A DNA stretch of 64,000 bases from Ferrovum sp. PN-J185 (GCF_001581925.1 NZ_LQZA01000003.1:124001-188000), one strand, 5' to 3'; positions 8,098-20,107 are shown, counted from the stretch's first letter. Notes: generated by a model not told the origin, from the letters alone. Numbers and translations are program-made.

Positions 8098-8787
8098 TTG
8101 GCCGCAAATATTTTGCTTGTTGAAGATGAGCCTGCTATTCAAGATTTAATAGCTATGAATTTAAGACAAGCAGGTCACATACCCTTAACCTCCTCCGATG
8201 CGGGTGAAGCGCTTGAGAAAGTCCGTGAAACTCTACCTGATTTAATCCTTGTTGATTGGATGCTGCCGGGTATGAGTGGTATTGAGCTAATTAAACGAAT
8301 AAGAAATAACGAAAGAACACGCAATATTCCTATAATTATGCTCACAGCCAGAGCAGAAGAAAACGACAAATTATCAGGGCTAGACTCTGGTGCTGATGAT
8401 TACATCACCAAACCCTTTTCTATTCGCGAATTAAACGCTCGAATCAAAGCAGTACTTCGCCGCCGCGCACCACAAATGACTGAAGATAAAGTGGTGTTTA
8501 AAACGCTTACTCTTGATCCAGGTACATATCGTGTCAGCGCAAATGGTATTGATTTAAATTTAGGGCCCACTGAATTTAAACTACTACATTTCTTTATGAC
8601 TCACCCTGAACGTGTCTATTCAAGAACACAAATTCTTGATCAAGTTTGGGGAGACCATGTGTTTATCGAAGAGAGAACTGTTGATGTGCATATCCGCCGT
8701 CTGAGAGCTGCATTAGAACCCTCTGGTACAGCAGATTTATTACAAACAGTTCGTGGCGCAGGATATCGTTTAACAGCTATCGCTTGA
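8098..8787 (+). CDS. phoB: Phosphate regulon response regulator PhoB
   Basis: OmpR-family response regulator. Starting at TTG 8098 it is 229 residues, the usual PhoB length, and begins MAANILLVEDE like known PhoB proteins; GGAG lies five bases upstream. An ATG at 8047 would add 17 unlike residues and sits inside an inverted repeat with no SD. The receiver domain (about 1-120) has the acidic pocket ED, the phospho-Asp in LVDWMLPG and the Lys in ITKPFS. A winged-helix DNA-binding domain (about 130-229) follows. Activated by PhoR under phosphate limitation. Confidence 0.92.
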   Translation: MAANILLVEDEPAIQDLIAMNLRQAGHIPLTSSDAGEALEKVRETLPDLILVDWMLPGMSGIELIKRIRNNERTRNIPIIMLTARAEENDKLSGLDSGADDYITKPFSIRELNARIKAVLRRRAPQMTEDKVVFKTLTLDPGTYRVSANGIDLNLGPTEFKLLHFFMTHPERVYSRTQILDQVWGDHVFIEERTVDVHIRRLRAALEPSGTADLLQTVRGAGYRLTAIA

Positions 8788-8805
8788 ATTCAAATTGTCT
8801 GATAA

Positions 8806-8830
8806 TCTCACTATATTAATTTAAGTGAGA
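8806..8830 (+). promoter_or_regulatory. 7-bp hairpin directly before the phoR start codon
   Basis: TCTCACT and AGTGAGA form a 7-bp stem with an 11-base AT-rich loop, ending two bases before the phoR ATG. The right arm holds the only SD-like purine stretch (GTGAGA), so folding would hide the ribosome site. Effect on the PhoB:PhoR ratio is inference. Confidence 0.35.
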
Positions 8831-8832
8831 CT

Positions 8833-10137
8833 ATGATTTCCTTTTTTACCTATACATTAAGTGGCATATTTCTTGGCGCTGTTATCGGGCTTATCGTAGG
8901 GATTTCTTTTGACCTAACGTGGGGGTTACTAACCTTCTCGGGTATATTACTGTTATTTATTTTTTATGACACATGGAAACTATACCTATTAAATAAATGG
9001 TTAAAATCCTATGGCAACCATGTCTCTTTCCCTTTTTCTGGTAAAGCATGGGATCAAGTGTTCTCACAATTAGCCGTTTTAGAAAAAAACGCTAATACCA
9101 TCCAAAACAATTTAAAAGATGCCTTGATTCGTTTTCAAAATGCAGGTAAAGCCCTACCTAACGGTATTATTGTTTTAGATAATGATGATCGTATCCAGTG
9201 GTGTAACCCTAGCGCTGAAAAACATTTCAATATTCATTTGATTCACGATCAAAATCAATCCATCTCATACTTAATTAGGCACTCAGCCTTTTTACAGTGG
9301 ATAAAAAAAAGAACACCTGATGAGCCTATTTTAATTCGTGGTATTCGTGGTAGCGAGATTACTCTATCAATAATTATTGTGCCCTACAGTAATAATGAAC
9401 GTTTATTAGTGAGCCATGATGTATCGCAAGTTGAGAAAGATGAAAAAATAAGACGTGATTTTGTTGCCAATGTATCCCATGAATTAAGAACCCCTTTAAC
9501 TGTGGCAGGGGGATTTATTGAAACTCTCATTGATAACCCTAATCTCGACAAAGCAACCGTAGATCATATTTATCAAACCATCTTCCAACAAACCACTAGG
9601 ATGCATCATCTGGTAGAAGAACTACTGTCTTTATCTAGCTTAGAATCACAACAGTTCCCAGCGCCCAAACAACCAATCCCAATCCAAGGTCTAATAGATC
9701 AAATCAAACAAATGGCTGAGCATATTAGTGATGGAAAACACACCATTGAAACCAGTGTGATGACGCAATGTGATATCTTAGGCTCTCATAATGAATTAAT
9801 CAGCGCTTTTGGTAATCTTGTTTCAAATGCGGTTCGCTACACCCCCGATCAAGGTAAAATCACTATCTCTTGGAATATTATCGATAATAAAGGATACTTC
9901 TCTGTTAAGGACTCAGGGATTGGTATTGAAAAAGAGCATATCAGTCGGTTAACGGAACGGTTTTATCGTGTAGACAAGGTTCGCTCCAGAAATACTGGAG
10001 GGACAGGTTTAGGGCTTGCTATAGTAAAACAAATTGCTCTCCATCACGAAGCCGTTCTCGAAATAGACAGTACGCTTGATATAGGAAGTACGTTTACCCT
10101 GGTTTTTCCACAAGAGAGAATTCAACAATATAATTAA
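8833..10137 (+). CDS. phoR: Phosphate regulon sensor histidine kinase PhoR
   Basis: A 434-residue membrane sensor kinase. Two hydrophobic segments lie in the first 60 residues with almost no periplasmic loop, as in PhoR. A PAS-like region follows (about 95-200). The HisKA H-box is FVANVSHELRTPLT, then the N-box SNAVRYTP, the G1 box DSGIGI, the F-box RFYRVD and the G2 box GGTGLGLAIVK. It is expected to sense phosphate status through the Pst-PhoU complex, which is not in the window. It lies 45 nt after phoB. Confidence 0.92.
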   Translation: MISFFTYTLSGIFLGAVIGLIVGISFDLTWGLLTFSGILLLFIFYDTWKLYLLNKWLKSYGNHVSFPFSGKAWDQVFSQLAVLEKNANTIQNNLKDALIRFQNAGKALPNGIIVLDNDDRIQWCNPSAEKHFNIHLIHDQNQSISYLIRHSAFLQWIKKRTPDEPILIRGIRGSEITLSIIIVPYSNNERLLVSHDVSQVEKDEKIRRDFVANVSHELRTPLTVAGGFIETLIDNPNLDKATVDHIYQTIFQQTTRMHHLVEELLSLSSLESQQFPAPKQPIPIQGLIDQIKQMAEHISDGKHTIETSVMTQCDILGSHNELISAFGNLVSNAVRYTPDQGKITISWNIIDNKGYFSVKDSGIGIEKEHISRLTERFYRVDKVRSRNTGGTGLGLAIVKQIALHHEAVLEIDSTLDIGSTFTLVFPQERIQQYN

Positions 10138-10155
10138 GCTATTGGAATCACCAAT

Positions 10156-10425
10156 ATGATTAACCGTGAAATAGAAATCATTAATAAATTAGGTCTCCAC
10201 GCCAGAGCTTCAGCTAAACTAACCCAAACTGCCTCACAATTTACTGCAGACATTGGTATTACACGTAATAATAAACGCGTTAATGCAAAAAGTATTATGG
10301 GCGTCATGATGTTAGCTGCAAGTCGTGGTAGCACTGTTATACTTGACTGTAATGGTGCTGACGAAGAGCAAGCTATGGACGCACTAATACAACTAATAAA
10401 TAATAAATTCGATGAGGAAGAATAA
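10156..10425 (+). CDS. ptsH: Phosphocarrier protein HPr
   Basis: An 89-residue HPr. His15 lies in GLHARAS, the site phosphorylated by Enzyme I, and Ser46 in KSIMGV, the HPr-kinase type regulatory site. The gene starts 18 nt after phoR, so it may be read from the phoBR transcript. A small stem (TATTGG / CCAATA, 10140-10156) covers the GGA before the start codon. In betaproteobacteria HPr usually works with an incomplete regulatory PTS rather than sugar import; no sugar permease is present here. Confidence 0.93.
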   Translation: MINREIEIINKLGLHARASAKLTQTASQFTADIGITRNNKRVNAKSIMGVMMLAASRGSTVILDCNGADEEQAMDALIQLINNKFDEEE

Positions 10426-12159
10426 ATGAGTTATACCGTCCACGGGATTGCTGTTGCTAATGGCATCGCCATCGGACGGGCTCATTTGTTTTCTCATACT
10501 TCTATCGAAGTTACGCATTACGCCATTAAAGAAGAACAAATAGAACAAGAAATCAAGCGTTTTAAAGATGCTATTGCAGAAGCAAGAAGTGAGTTAGAAA
10601 CCTTAGAGTCCAATATTCCGGATAACGCACCAACTGAATTCTCTGCTTTTCTGCAACTTCATCTAATGATACTTAATGATGGTACGTTAAGTAACGAACC
10701 AATTAGTTTAATTCGCCAGCAACAATGTAACGCCGAATGGGCATTACGATTGCAGATGGATCAATTAATTGAACAGTTTCAACTCATTGAAGATACCTAT
10801 TTACGCGAAAGACAGGCTGATGTTGTTCAGGTTGTGGAGCGCATTCTCAAAGCACTGTTAGGTAAAAAATCACCTGCTATGCCAAGTTGGGATAATGATG
10901 AAGAAGTCATATTGGTTGCCCATGATCTTGGCCCAGCAGATATGATGATTTTTAAAGACCAGGCGTTTCATGCTTTTATTACGGATATGGGAGGCGCTAC
11001 CTCTCATACTGCTATTCTTGCTAGGAGTCTTAGCATTCCCTCAGTTGTTGCTCTTCACCATGCATGGCAAATCATCAAAGAAGGTGAGCTTTTAATCATT
11101 GACGGTACGTATGGGGTAGTGATTGTTAATCCTGACGAGACCATATTAAATGAATATCGCATTAAACAAGAACAGTGGATAGAGCAAAAGAAAAAACTAA
11201 AAAAACTTCGCTCTACTCCAGCAAAAACCATTGATGGAAAAGATATTTTACTTTTAGCTAATATTGAGTCACCTCAAGACATGGATACAGTTCGTAAAAG
11301 TGGCGCTTTGGGTGTTGGCTTATATCGAACAGAATTTTTATTTATGAATCGCGCTCATCCTCCTGGTGAAGAAGAGCAATTTAGAGCTTATAGAAAAGTA
11401 GTTGAGTCTGTAAAAGGTCAGCCTGTTATTATCAGAACTCTTGATATTGGTGCTGATAAACCTATTGAAAGTCTATCAACAGGACATACTCTCAATCCTG
11501 CTCTAGGATTACGCGCGGTACGATATTGTTTGTCAGAACCTCATCTGTTTAAAATTCAATTGCGCGCAATTTTAAGAGCGTCACAATTTGGTGATGTCCA
11601 TTGTTTGATCCCTATGATCTCGAGTAACCATGAGATAAATCAAACCATATCAATTATTAATCAAGCAAAAAAAGAACTATCCGATGAAGGTATCGCTTAC
11701 AATAATTTAATGCCTATGGGTGCCATGATTGAAGTCCCGGCTGCCGCAATAGCGTTACCACTTCTTTTAGATCAATTAGACTTTATTTCAATTGGTACCA
11801 ATGATTTAATCCAATACACACTTGCTATTGATCGCTCAGATGATACTGTGGCACATCTTTACAACCCACTACATCCAGCCATTTTATCTCTGATTGCCAA
11901 TACCATTTCTTACGCACAAAGCGCTAATAAACCCGTTGCAGTTTGTGGAGAAATGGCTGGTGACGCACTACTCACTCGTCTCTTGTTGGGCATGGGATTA
12001 ACGGAATTTTCTATGCATCCCGCCCATATTCCTGAAGTAAAACAAATTATATTGAATACCGATATTGAAAAAACAAAAAAAATAACTAAAAAAATCTTAA
12101 AGACGTTTGATACACAAAAAATCAATCAGCTTATTAATGAGCTCAATAAAAGCACTTAA
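10426..12159 (+). CDS. ptsI: Phosphoenolpyruvate-protein phosphotransferase (PTS Enzyme I)
   Basis: A 577-residue Enzyme I, full length. The N-terminal HPr-binding/phospho-His domain carries [14 protein letters not shown] with the active His at about 189. The C-terminal PEP-binding TIM barrel has RTEFLFMNR, the ALGLRA(V)R stretch, the [10 protein letters not shown] motif and the catalytic Cys in AVCGEMAGD. It transfers phosphate from PEP to HPr. The ATG abuts the ptsH stop, with the SD (GAGGAAG) inside ptsH. The 3' end overlaps convergent pyrE by four bases. Confidence 0.95.
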   Translation: MSYTVHGIAVANGIAIGRAHLFSHTSIEVTHYAIKEEQIEQEIKRFKDAIAEARSELETLESNIPDNAPTEFSAFLQLHLMILNDGTLSNEPISLIRQQQCNAEWALRLQMDQLIEQFQLIEDTYLRERQADVVQVVERILKALLGKKSPAMPSWDNDEEVILVAHDLGPADMMIFKDQAFHAFITDMGGATSHTAILARSLSIPSVVALHHAWQIIKEGELLIIDGTYGVVIVNPDETILNEYRIKQEQWIEQKKKLKKLRSTPAKTIDGKDILLLANIESPQDMDTVRKSGALGVGLYRTEFLFMNRAHPPGEEEQFRAYRKVVESVKGQPVIIRTLDIGADKPIESLSTGHTLNPALGLRAVRYCLSEPHLFKIQLRAILRASQFGDVHCLIPMISSNHEINQTISIINQAKKELSDEGIAYNNLMPMGAMIEVPAAAIALPLLLDQLDFISIGTNDLIQYTLAIDRSDDTVAHLYNPLHPAILSLIANTISYAQSANKPVAVCGEMAGDALLTRLLLGMGLTEFSMHPAHIPEVKQIILNTDIEKTKKITKKILKTFDTQKINQLINELNKST

Positions 12160-12800
12160 CTTTTGACTCCGTACTGTTGCCTATAGGCAAGCGTTTTCTC
12201 TGCAAAATTCGCTAATTGAGCATCTTCTTTTAAATAGGCTAATAAATCATCTAAATTAGCAATGCTCATAACAGGGATCCCTAAGGTCTCTTTAACCTCT
12301 TGCGCTGCAGATAACAGGCCTAACCCACGCTCCATTCTATCAAGTGCTGTTACGACGCCAACTGGTGTTGCGCCTGCTTTATTAATCATGTCGTAGGATT
12401 CACGAACAGATGTCCCAGCAGAAATCACATCATCAACAATCAATACCCGACCCTTTACCGGGGCACCAACCAAATGCCCTCCCTCACCATGGTCCTTTGC
12501 TTCTTTTCGGTTATAACTAAAGGGTACCTCTCGGCCCTCTTTGGCAAATGATATTGCAATGGCTGCAGCCAAGGAAATCCCTTTATAGGCTGGGCCAAAC
12601 AACAAGTCAAATTCAATACCCGAGTCGTTAATGGCTTTGACATAGAAATCAGCTAAGCGCGAAAGAGCTGTTCCTGTATAAAACAATCCGGCATTAAAAA
12701 AATATGGCGACTGACGACCCGCCTTCGTTGTAAACTCACCGAAACGCAATACCTTTTGCTCAACGGCAAAAGCAATAAAATCAGTATGAAAATTAGTCAT
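12156..12800 (-). CDS. pyrE: Orotate phosphoribosyltransferase
   Basis: A 214-residue PyrE, normal length, which forms orotidine 5'-phosphate from orotate and PRPP in pyrimidine synthesis. Visible motifs are [13 protein letters not shown], the loop with [15 protein letters not shown] (catalytic Lys and Asp) and the PRPP-binding [13 protein letters not shown]. Single gene, convergent and overlapping ptsI by four bases, divergent from ampG with only 41 nt between start codons. Confidence 0.95.
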   Translation of the reverse strand: MTNFHTDFIAFAVEQKVLRFGEFTTKAGRQSPYFFNAGLFYTGTALSRLADFYVKAINDSGIEFDLLFGPAYKGISLAAAIAISFAKEGREVPFSYNRKEAKDHGEGGHLVGAPVKGRVLIVDDVISAGTSVRESYDMINKAGATPVGVVTALDRMERGLGLLSAAQEVKETLGIPVMSIANLDDLLAYLKEDAQLANFAEKTLAYRQQYGVKS

Positions 12801-12841
12801 TACATTACTCTCTTAACAATTGTGACAGGATATCACACAGC

Positions 12842-14104
12842 ATGAGCTGGTTAGGTACGAAGCCATTATCCTTACAACGACAATTACTTATTTTGTCGAT
12901 GGGATTTGCCTCAGGGTTACCCTTGGCTTTAACAGGAACAACGCTACAGGCATGGCTTGTGAGTAGCGGCATCAACATTAAAACAGTTGGGCTATTTGCT
13001 GCAATTGGCATACCTTACACGTGGAAATTTCTGTGGTCACCATTTATGGATAAATATTATATTCCAAAAATTGGTAGACGTAAGACGTGGTTACTACTCA
13101 CTCAAGTATCTCTGTTATTTAGCATTAACTGGCTAAGCACTCTATCGCCTACAACAGACATCAGCCAATTCAGTATGGTTGCTTTATGCATCGCTTTTTT
13201 TTCAGCATCTCAAGATATTGTTATTGATGCTTACAGAACAGACATACTAACAGCGCCAGAAAGAGGGATGGGCTCTGCCATGGCTGTATTAGGCTATCGC
13301 TTAGCCATGCTACTTTCTGGTGCTGGGGGATTAATGTTAGCCTCCTTATACGGCTTTCATACTACCTATCAAGTCATGTCTATTATCATGGTATTGATAA
13401 TTTGCATTTCTTTACTCTCTCCTGAACCTATTACAAGCCAACCCAAACAAAATAATTATTCTTTTATTACACCTATTACGGAGTTTATTAAACGGCCTTA
13501 TGCTAGTTATTTTTTGTTGTTAGTTGTTATCTACAAACTCAGTGATGCACTAGCAGGATCACTAACAACTGCTTTTTTAATTCAAGGCGTTCATTTCTCA
13601 TTAATTGAAGTGGGTACAGTTAACAAAGGGGTAGGGCTAGCAGCAACATTATTGGGTGCTTTTATTGGAGGTGCTCTTATGACTCGTATTAATCTCTATC
13701 GGTCGTTATTCTATTTTGGCGTATTACAAGCATTAGCTACATTGTCTTTTGCCCTACTCGCCCATCAAGGCCATCACGCAGGTCTTATGATTATTAGCGT
13801 TTTTTTAGAAAACTTTACTTCCGGAATGGGAACCGCTGCCCTAAGTGCGCTGTTAATGTCTTTATGTCATCACGAGTTTAGCGCGACGCAATTTGCCTTA
13901 TTAAGTGCACTGACTGCTATTGGCAGAGTCTATCTTGCTCCTGTTGCAGGAATCATTGTTGCTAATACGGGATGGGTAAATTTCTTCTTAATCTCAACTA
14001 TTGCAGCATTACCGGGATTGATGATTATCTGGTTTATTAGACAACAATTGATACGTTTATCTTCAAGCAGTTTTAGTGACTCGATACATAGCAAGACTAC
14101 CTAG
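12842..14104 (+). CDS. ampG: AmpG-type muropeptide MFS transporter
   Basis: A 420-residue major facilitator protein with about 12 hydrophobic segments. The GMGSAMAVLGYRLAMLLSGAGGL stretch, IGIPYTWKFLWSPFMD and the GRRKTW loop are typical of AmpG, which imports anhydro-muropeptides for cell-wall recycling. The ATG at 12842 has only a distant AGGA. Its last 42 bases overlap the end of convergent metW, so no separate terminator is possible for either gene. Confidence 0.85.
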   Translation: MSWLGTKPLSLQRQLLILSMGFASGLPLALTGTTLQAWLVSSGINIKTVGLFAAIGIPYTWKFLWSPFMDKYYIPKIGRRKTWLLLTQVSLLFSINWLSTLSPTTDISQFSMVALCIAFFSASQDIVIDAYRTDILTAPERGMGSAMAVLGYRLAMLLSGAGGLMLASLYGFHTTYQVMSIIMVLIICISLLSPEPITSQPKQNNYSFITPITEFIKRPYASYFLLLVVIYKLSDALAGSLTTAFLIQGVHFSLIEVGTVNKGVGLAATLLGAFIGGALMTRINLYRSLFYFGVLQALATLSFALLAHQGHHAGLMIISVFLENFTSGMGTAALSALLMSLCHHEFSATQFALLSALTAIGRVYLAPVAGIIVANTGWVNFFLISTIAALPGLMIIWFIRQQLIRLSSSSFSDSIHSKTT

Positions 14105-14647
14105 CAGATTGGGAGCAACACGCACAGTTTTTCCTTCAGTAATAACGTGACGTTCAATAACCTGTATATGTAATCGCTCACACAAACGTTCAAAATCATT
14201 TAGAGTACACAAATGAATATTAGGTGTATTGTGCCATTCATAGGGCATATCCTCTGATTTTGGCATATAACCAGTTAATACTTGCCAACGATTTTTCCAG
14301 TAACCAAAATTAGGAAAGGTGACAATACCCTCACGCCCAACACGTAACATATCATTCAATAAAAACTCTGTTTTACGCATAGCTTGAAGTGTTTGCGACA
14401 AAATAACCGTATCAAAAGACTGCTCTGCAAAACCCAGTAAACCACTTTCAAGATCTCGTTGAATAACATTAACGCCATTTGCAATAGCACTCACTACTCG
14501 ATCCACTTCAATTTCAACACCGTATCCTGAAACATGATATTTATCTTGCAGGTATTTCATCAATTGACCATCACCACAGCCTAGGTCAAGAACTCGAGAT
14601 CCTTGCTTAATCCATTGGCCAATAACTTGATGATCAAAACGTATCAC
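14063..14647 (-). CDS. metW: Methionine biosynthesis protein MetW
   Basis: A 194-residue methyltransferase-fold protein with the SAM-type motif [15 protein letters not shown] near residues 20-33 and the MetW-specific [12 protein letters not shown] and [10 protein letters not shown] stretches. MetW is required with MetX for homoserine acyltransferase activity in many proteobacteria. It overlaps metX by four bases (ATGA), the usual metXW arrangement, and overlaps ampG at its 3' end by 42 bases. Confidence 0.92.
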   Translation of the reverse strand: MIRFDHQVIGQWIKQGSRVLDLGCGDGQLMKYLQDKYHVSGYGVEIEVDRVVSAIANGVNVIQRDLESGLLGFAEQSFDTVILSQTLQAMRKTEFLLNDMLRVGREGIVTFPNFGYWKNRWQVLTGYMPKSEDMPYEWHNTPNIHLCTLNDFERLCERLHIQVIERHVITEGKTVRVAPNLLGSLAMYRVTKTA

Positions 14648-15774
14648 AGTGTATCCTTCGCGATATTATTCATATAGGCTTTTACAACAGAGAAATAATC
14701 ATTGTTGTCCATTAAAAAAGAATCATGGCCTTGTGATGATTCTATTTCAGCATAACTGACTGACAACTGATTTTTCATTAACGCTTCTACAATCTCCTCT
14801 GAGCGAGAGGGAGAAAAACGCCAATCACTGGTAAATGACACGATCAAGAATCGACAACGTGCGACAGATAGAGCAACATCAAGGCGATTATCTGTTCTTT
14901 GTGCGGGGTCAAAATAATCTAATGCTTTGGTCATGATCAAATAGGTATTTGCATCAAAACGATCGGCAAATTTATCACCCTGGTAGCGCAAGTAAGACTC
15001 TATCTCAAACTCTACATCCAATGAAAACTTTGGTGTACTGGTAATCAAGTCACGACCAAATTTTTCCATCATGGCATCATCACTTAAATAAGTGATATGA
15101 CCTAACATCCTAGCTAAGCGTAAGCCACGATGAGGAACCACTTGGTGTTGGTAAAAGTCACCACCATAAAAATGAGGGTCTGTGGTGATCGCTTGTCGTG
15201 CGACTTCATTAAAACCAATGTTTTGTGCAGACAATTTTGGCGCTGAAGCAATCACTAATGCATGCTTTAGGCGTTCAGGAAAAGAGATGGACCACTGTAG
15301 TGCTTGCATACCACCAAGACTTCCTCCCATCACTGCGGCAAAACACTTAATACCTAGATAGTCAGCCAAACGTGATTGAGAAAGTACCCAATCATCCACA
15401 GTAACAAAAGGAAAGTCAGCTCCATAGGGCTGATGAGTCGCAGGATTAATACTTGAAGGCCCTGTCGAACCATGACAACCACCCAAGTTATTCACCCCAA
15501 TCACGAAAAAACGATTGGTATCAATGGGCTTTCCTGGACCCACCATATTGTCCCACCATCCTATTGTTTTAGGATCGTCGTTATAGATGCCTGCAACATG
15601 ATGATTACCTGACAACGCATGACAAATTAACACAGCATTAGATTTATCTTGATTCAATTCACCATAGGTTTCATACACCAACTCATACTCAGGCAATACG
15701 ATGCCTGACGATAAAGCCAATGGCTCTACAAAACGTTTTGTTTGTGGTTGTACATTCCCTAAAGATAAATTCAT
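14644..15774 (-). CDS. metX: Homoserine O-acyltransferase MetX
   Basis: A 376-residue alpha/beta-hydrolase-fold acyltransferase for the first committed step of methionine synthesis. Nucleophile Ser152 lies in GGSLGG, the acid in FTSDWRFSP (about 317) and the His in GHDSFL (about 350). [12 protein letters not shown] and [13 protein letters not shown] are typical of MetX. Sequence alone does not settle whether the donor is acetyl-CoA or succinyl-CoA; MetX enzymes paired with MetW are often succinyl-specific. Its start codon directly abuts the gatB stop. Confidence 0.93.
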   Translation of the reverse strand: MNLSLGNVQPQTKRFVEPLALSSGIVLPEYELVYETYGELNQDKSNAVLICHALSGNHHVAGIYNDDPKTIGWWDNMVGPGKPIDTNRFFVIGVNNLGGCHGSTGPSSINPATHQPYGADFPFVTVDDWVLSQSRLADYLGIKCFAAVMGGSLGGMQALQWSISFPERLKHALVIASAPKLSAQNIGFNEVARQAITTDPHFYGGDFYQHQVVPHRGLRLARMLGHITYLSDDAMMEKFGRDLITSTPKFSLDVEFEIESYLRYQGDKFADRFDANTYLIMTKALDYFDPAQRTDNRLDVALSVARCRFLIVSFTSDWRFSPSRSEEIVEALMKNQLSVSYAEIESSQGHDSFLMDNNDYFSVVKAYMNNIAKDTL

Positions 15775-17208
15775 TTATCCTGCCAATTTTGTCTTGAGCA
15801 CATCATTTAACTGTGCAGGATTAAGTTTACCACCAGATGCCTTCATGGCTTTACCAACAAAGAAGCCAAGTACTTTATCTTTACCAGCTCGATACTCAGC
15901 CACTTGATCAGGATGCTGACTCATTAATTCATCGACGATTTTTTCAATGGCCCCACTATCTGAAACCTGTTTTAACCCTCGGGAATCGATCAACTGATCG
16001 ACCTCACCACCTTCTTGCCATAGAATATCAAATACTGTTTTTGCAATCTTCCCAGAAATGGTTCCATCTTCTATTCGGATAATCAATTGAGTCAGTTTAT
16101 CTGGTGAGATTGGGCACTTGTCTATGGTGAGCTGTGCTCGGTTAAGTGACGCCAGTAACTCTCCAGCAACCCAATTGGCACATTGTTTGGGTGAAGCTTT
16201 AGTGTTACTTGTCATAGCGATAAAATAATCAGCCAATCCCCTATCACTGGTAATCAGATTCGCATCGTACTCAGTAAGACCATAATTACTGATGAAACGC
16301 TCTTTCAGTACGTGGGGAAGTGGCGGCATGCCCTCTTTTACGCTATTCACCCAGGACTCTTCAATCACTACAGGCAATAAATCAGGGTCTGGAAAATAAC
16401 GGTAATCCATCGCATCTTCTTTACTGCGCATCGATCGCGTTTCGTCCCGATCAGGATCATAAAGACGCGTTTCTTGAGTAATCACACCACCACTTTCTAA
16501 TACATCGATTTGTCTTTCAATTTCAAATTCAATTGCTCTCTCCAAGAAACGAAATGAATTTAGGTTTTTAATTTCACAACGCGTACCAAATGTATCGCTG
16601 CCAAGCGGTCTGACAGAGACATTCGCATCACAGCGAAAAGATCCTTCTTGCATATTACCGTCACACACACCAATCCAAGTCACAATCTGATGTAACGCTT
16701 TGGCATAAGCAACGGCTTCTCCGGCGCTACGCATATCTGGCTCAGATACAATTTCTAACAATGGGGTACCAGCACGGTTTAAATCTATGCCTGTGGCACC
16801 TGGGATGTCTTCGTGTAAAGACTTACCTGCATCCTCTTCGAGATGCGCTCTGGTGAGGCGTACTTGATAAGCTTTATTATCAAGCATAAAGGAAATCACT
16901 CCCCCTTTCACCACTGGCTCTTCATACTGACTAATCTGATAGCCCTTGGGTAAGTCAGGGTAAAAATAATTTTTACGAGCAAAAATAGAACGTGGGTTAA
17001 TTTCAGCATCCACTGCCAAACCAAAACGTATTGCATACTCCACGGCTTGTTTATTTAATACTGGTAACACACCAGGCAGAGCAATATCAATGGCTGATGC
17101 TTGGGTATTGGGTTCAGCGCCAAACGCTGTCGACGCACCAGAGAATATTTTTGAGTGAGTGGCGAGTTGTGCGTGTGTTTCAAGTCCGATGACTACTTCC
17201 CATTGCAT
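15775..17208 (-). CDS. gatB: Asp-tRNA(Asn)/Glu-tRNA(Gln) amidotransferase subunit B
   Basis: A 477-residue GatB, full length. It shows [10 protein letters not shown] at the start, [37 protein letters not shown] and the C-terminal YqeY-like tail domain. GatB activates and binds the misacylated tRNA while GatA supplies ammonia. The order gatC-gatA-gatB is compact, 10 nt after gatA. A tRNA(Gln) gene at 35.5 kb is a potential substrate if glutaminyl-tRNA synthetase is missing; that enzyme is not in this window. Confidence 0.96.
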   Translation of the reverse strand: MQWEVVIGLETHAQLATHSKIFSGASTAFGAEPNTQASAIDIALPGVLPVLNKQAVEYAIRFGLAVDAEINPRSIFARKNYFYPDLPKGYQISQYEEPVVKGGVISFMLDNKAYQVRLTRAHLEEDAGKSLHEDIPGATGIDLNRAGTPLLEIVSEPDMRSAGEAVAYAKALHQIVTWIGVCDGNMQEGSFRCDANVSVRPLGSDTFGTRCEIKNLNSFRFLERAIEFEIERQIDVLESGGVITQETRLYDPDRDETRSMRSKEDAMDYRYFPDPDLLPVVIEESWVNSVKEGMPPLPHVLKERFISNYGLTEYDANLITSDRGLADYFIAMTSNTKASPKQCANWVAGELLASLNRAQLTIDKCPISPDKLTQLIIRIEDGTISGKIAKTVFDILWQEGGEVDQLIDSRGLKQVSDSGAIEKIVDELMSQHPDQVAEYRAGKDKVLGFFVGKAMKASGGKLNPAQLNDVLKTKLAG

Positions 17209-17218
17209 GAATTTACTC

Positions 17219-18688
17219 CTAATTTCCAGCTATGCCAGCAGGAAGATGTTGATGCCAATCAGTGTGCAATTGATACTGATGTGCTGCATTTAGTAAGTTG
17301 GCTTCAGAAAAATGAGGTCCTATCAGTTGTAGCCCAACTGGTAAATGCTCTTTACCAAAACCAACAGGAATGGATAGGCCAGGCAGTCCCGCCAAATTAA
17401 CACTGATAGTAAAAATATCTGATAAATACATACTAACAGGATCGCTGGTTTTTTCATTAAAACCAAAGGCCACAGTCGGCGTGGAAGGCCCTAAGATAAC
17501 ATCACATTGCTCAAAGGCGCGTAAATAATCTTGCAGGATCAATCGTCTTACTCGCTGAGCCTGTAAATAGTAGGCATCATAGTAGCCGCGTGACAACACA
17601 TACGTCCCTGTTAAAATTCGTCGTTTTACCTCAGCACCAAATCCTTCTGCACGCGTTTTTTCATAGAGCTCAATTAAATCACGATACTCTTTTGTTCTAT
17701 GTCCGTAACGCACCCCGTCAAAACGTGACAAATTACTCGATGCCTCAGCCGGAGCTAATACGTAATACACAGGCACTGACAAGGAAGTATTAGGTAAACT
17801 CAAAGGCACTCGAACCGCACCTAATTTTTCTAATTCTTGTATAGCCAATTCTACTGCTTGCGCAACATCACTATCTAAACCTTCACTGAAAAACTCCTGC
17901 GGCACACCAATTCTTAATCCTTCAATAGATTGATTAAGTTGCAAGCTAAAGTCTTCTTTCTCTCTGTTAACTGAAGTGGAGTCACGTTCATCATGTCCTG
18001 CCATGATGTTTAAGCCATATGCAATATCCTCCGCACTTGGCGCCATGAGCCCACCCTGATCAAGACTTGAAGCGTAAGCAATCATTCCGTAACGTGACAC
18101 GTAACCGTAAGTGGGCTTAAGCCCAGTAATTCCGCACAACGCAGCAGGCTGACGAATAGAGCCACCGGTATCAGTGGCTGTGGCTATAGGAGCCAATCTC
18201 GCTGCAACAGCAGCAGCCGACCCCCCAGAACTACCTCCAGGGACCTTGGTTAAATTCCAAGGGTTTTTTACTAAACCAAAGTAGGATGTCTCATTACTTG
18301 AGCCCATGGCAAACTCATCCATATTGGTTTTACCTAAGGTGATCGCTCCACTTTTATTAAATTCTTCAATAATATGAGCATCATAGGGTGCCACAAAGTT
18401 AGCCAACATTTTTGAACCACAGGTTGTTAACCAACCTTTAGCGCAAAAAATATCTTTATGTGCTATCGGCACTCCCATTAATGGATTTCTTTGCCCTTGA
18501 GCGATTAACTGATCCACTTGTTTAGCCTGAACCAGGGTTTTATCCCTATCCACAGTCACAAAGGCATTTAATTGAGGATTTAATTGCTCAATACGATCCA
18601 AATACAATCCCGCTAACTCAACAGAAGAAATACTCTTTGAATCAATAAGTTGCTTAATTTTTTTGACGCTAAGTGAGGAAATATCCAT
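17219..18688 (-). CDS. gatA: Asp-tRNA(Asn)/Glu-tRNA(Gln) amidotransferase subunit A
   Basis: A 489-residue amidase-signature enzyme that hydrolyses glutamine. The Ser-cisSer-Lys triad is visible: Lys78 in GVPIAHKD, Ser153 in GGSSGGS and Ser177 in [10 protein letters not shown]. Length and motifs are standard for GatA. Three bases separate it from the gatC stop. Confidence 0.96.
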   Translation of the reverse strand: MDISSLSVKKIKQLIDSKSISSVELAGLYLDRIEQLNPQLNAFVTVDRDKTLVQAKQVDQLIAQGQRNPLMGVPIAHKDIFCAKGWLTTCGSKMLANFVAPYDAHIIEEFNKSGAITLGKTNMDEFAMGSSNETSYFGLVKNPWNLTKVPGGSSGGSAAAVAARLAPIATATDTGGSIRQPAALCGITGLKPTYGYVSRYGMIAYASSLDQGGLMAPSAEDIAYGLNIMAGHDERDSTSVNREKEDFSLQLNQSIEGLRIGVPQEFFSEGLDSDVAQAVELAIQELEKLGAVRVPLSLPNTSLSVPVYYVLAPAEASSNLSRFDGVRYGHRTKEYRDLIELYEKTRAEGFGAEVKRRILTGTYVLSRGYYDAYYLQAQRVRRLILQDYLRAFEQCDVILGPSTPTVAFGFNEKTSDPVSMYLSDIFTISVNLAGLPGLSIPVGFGKEHLPVGLQLIGPHFSEANLLNAAHQYQLHTDWHQHLPAGIAGN

Positions 18689-18691
18689 GAC

Positions 18692-18979
18692 TTATTCAAT
18701 GACCTTTGGAACAATATATAAACCCTTTTCTACTTCAGGGGCGACGGCTTGATACATATCGCGCAGATTAGGTTCAGTTACACGATCCTCTCGCAGAGGT
18801 TGGCTTAGCGCCAAAGAATGAGAGAGTGGCTCAATACCAGCGGTATCAACTGCCTGTAGCGTATCAATTAATTGAAAGACTTTAGCCAACTGATCTCTCA
18901 ATAGAGTTAACTCAGTGTCTTCAATATGAATTCTTGCTAATTTAGCAAGATGCTTTATTTCTTGGTCTGTTAAACTCAC
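18692..18979 (-). CDS. gatC: Asp-tRNA(Asn)/Glu-tRNA(Gln) amidotransferase subunit C
   Basis: A 95-residue GatC, the belt-like subunit that links GatA and GatB. Features are HLAKLARI near the N-terminus and GIEPLSHSL and LREDRVTEP in the second half, as in the family. First gene of the gatCAB-metXW run, divergent from mreB across 84 nt. Confidence 0.94.
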   Translation of the reverse strand: MSLTDQEIKHLAKLARIHIEDTELTLLRDQLAKVFQLIDTLQAVDTAGIEPLSHSLALSQPLREDRVTEPNLRDMYQAVAPEVEKGLYIVPKVIE

Positions 18980-19015
18980 AATTTTCTCTTTCCTTTACTT
19001 TAAAGCAGTGCCTGA

Positions 19016-20107
<1,092 letters not shown>

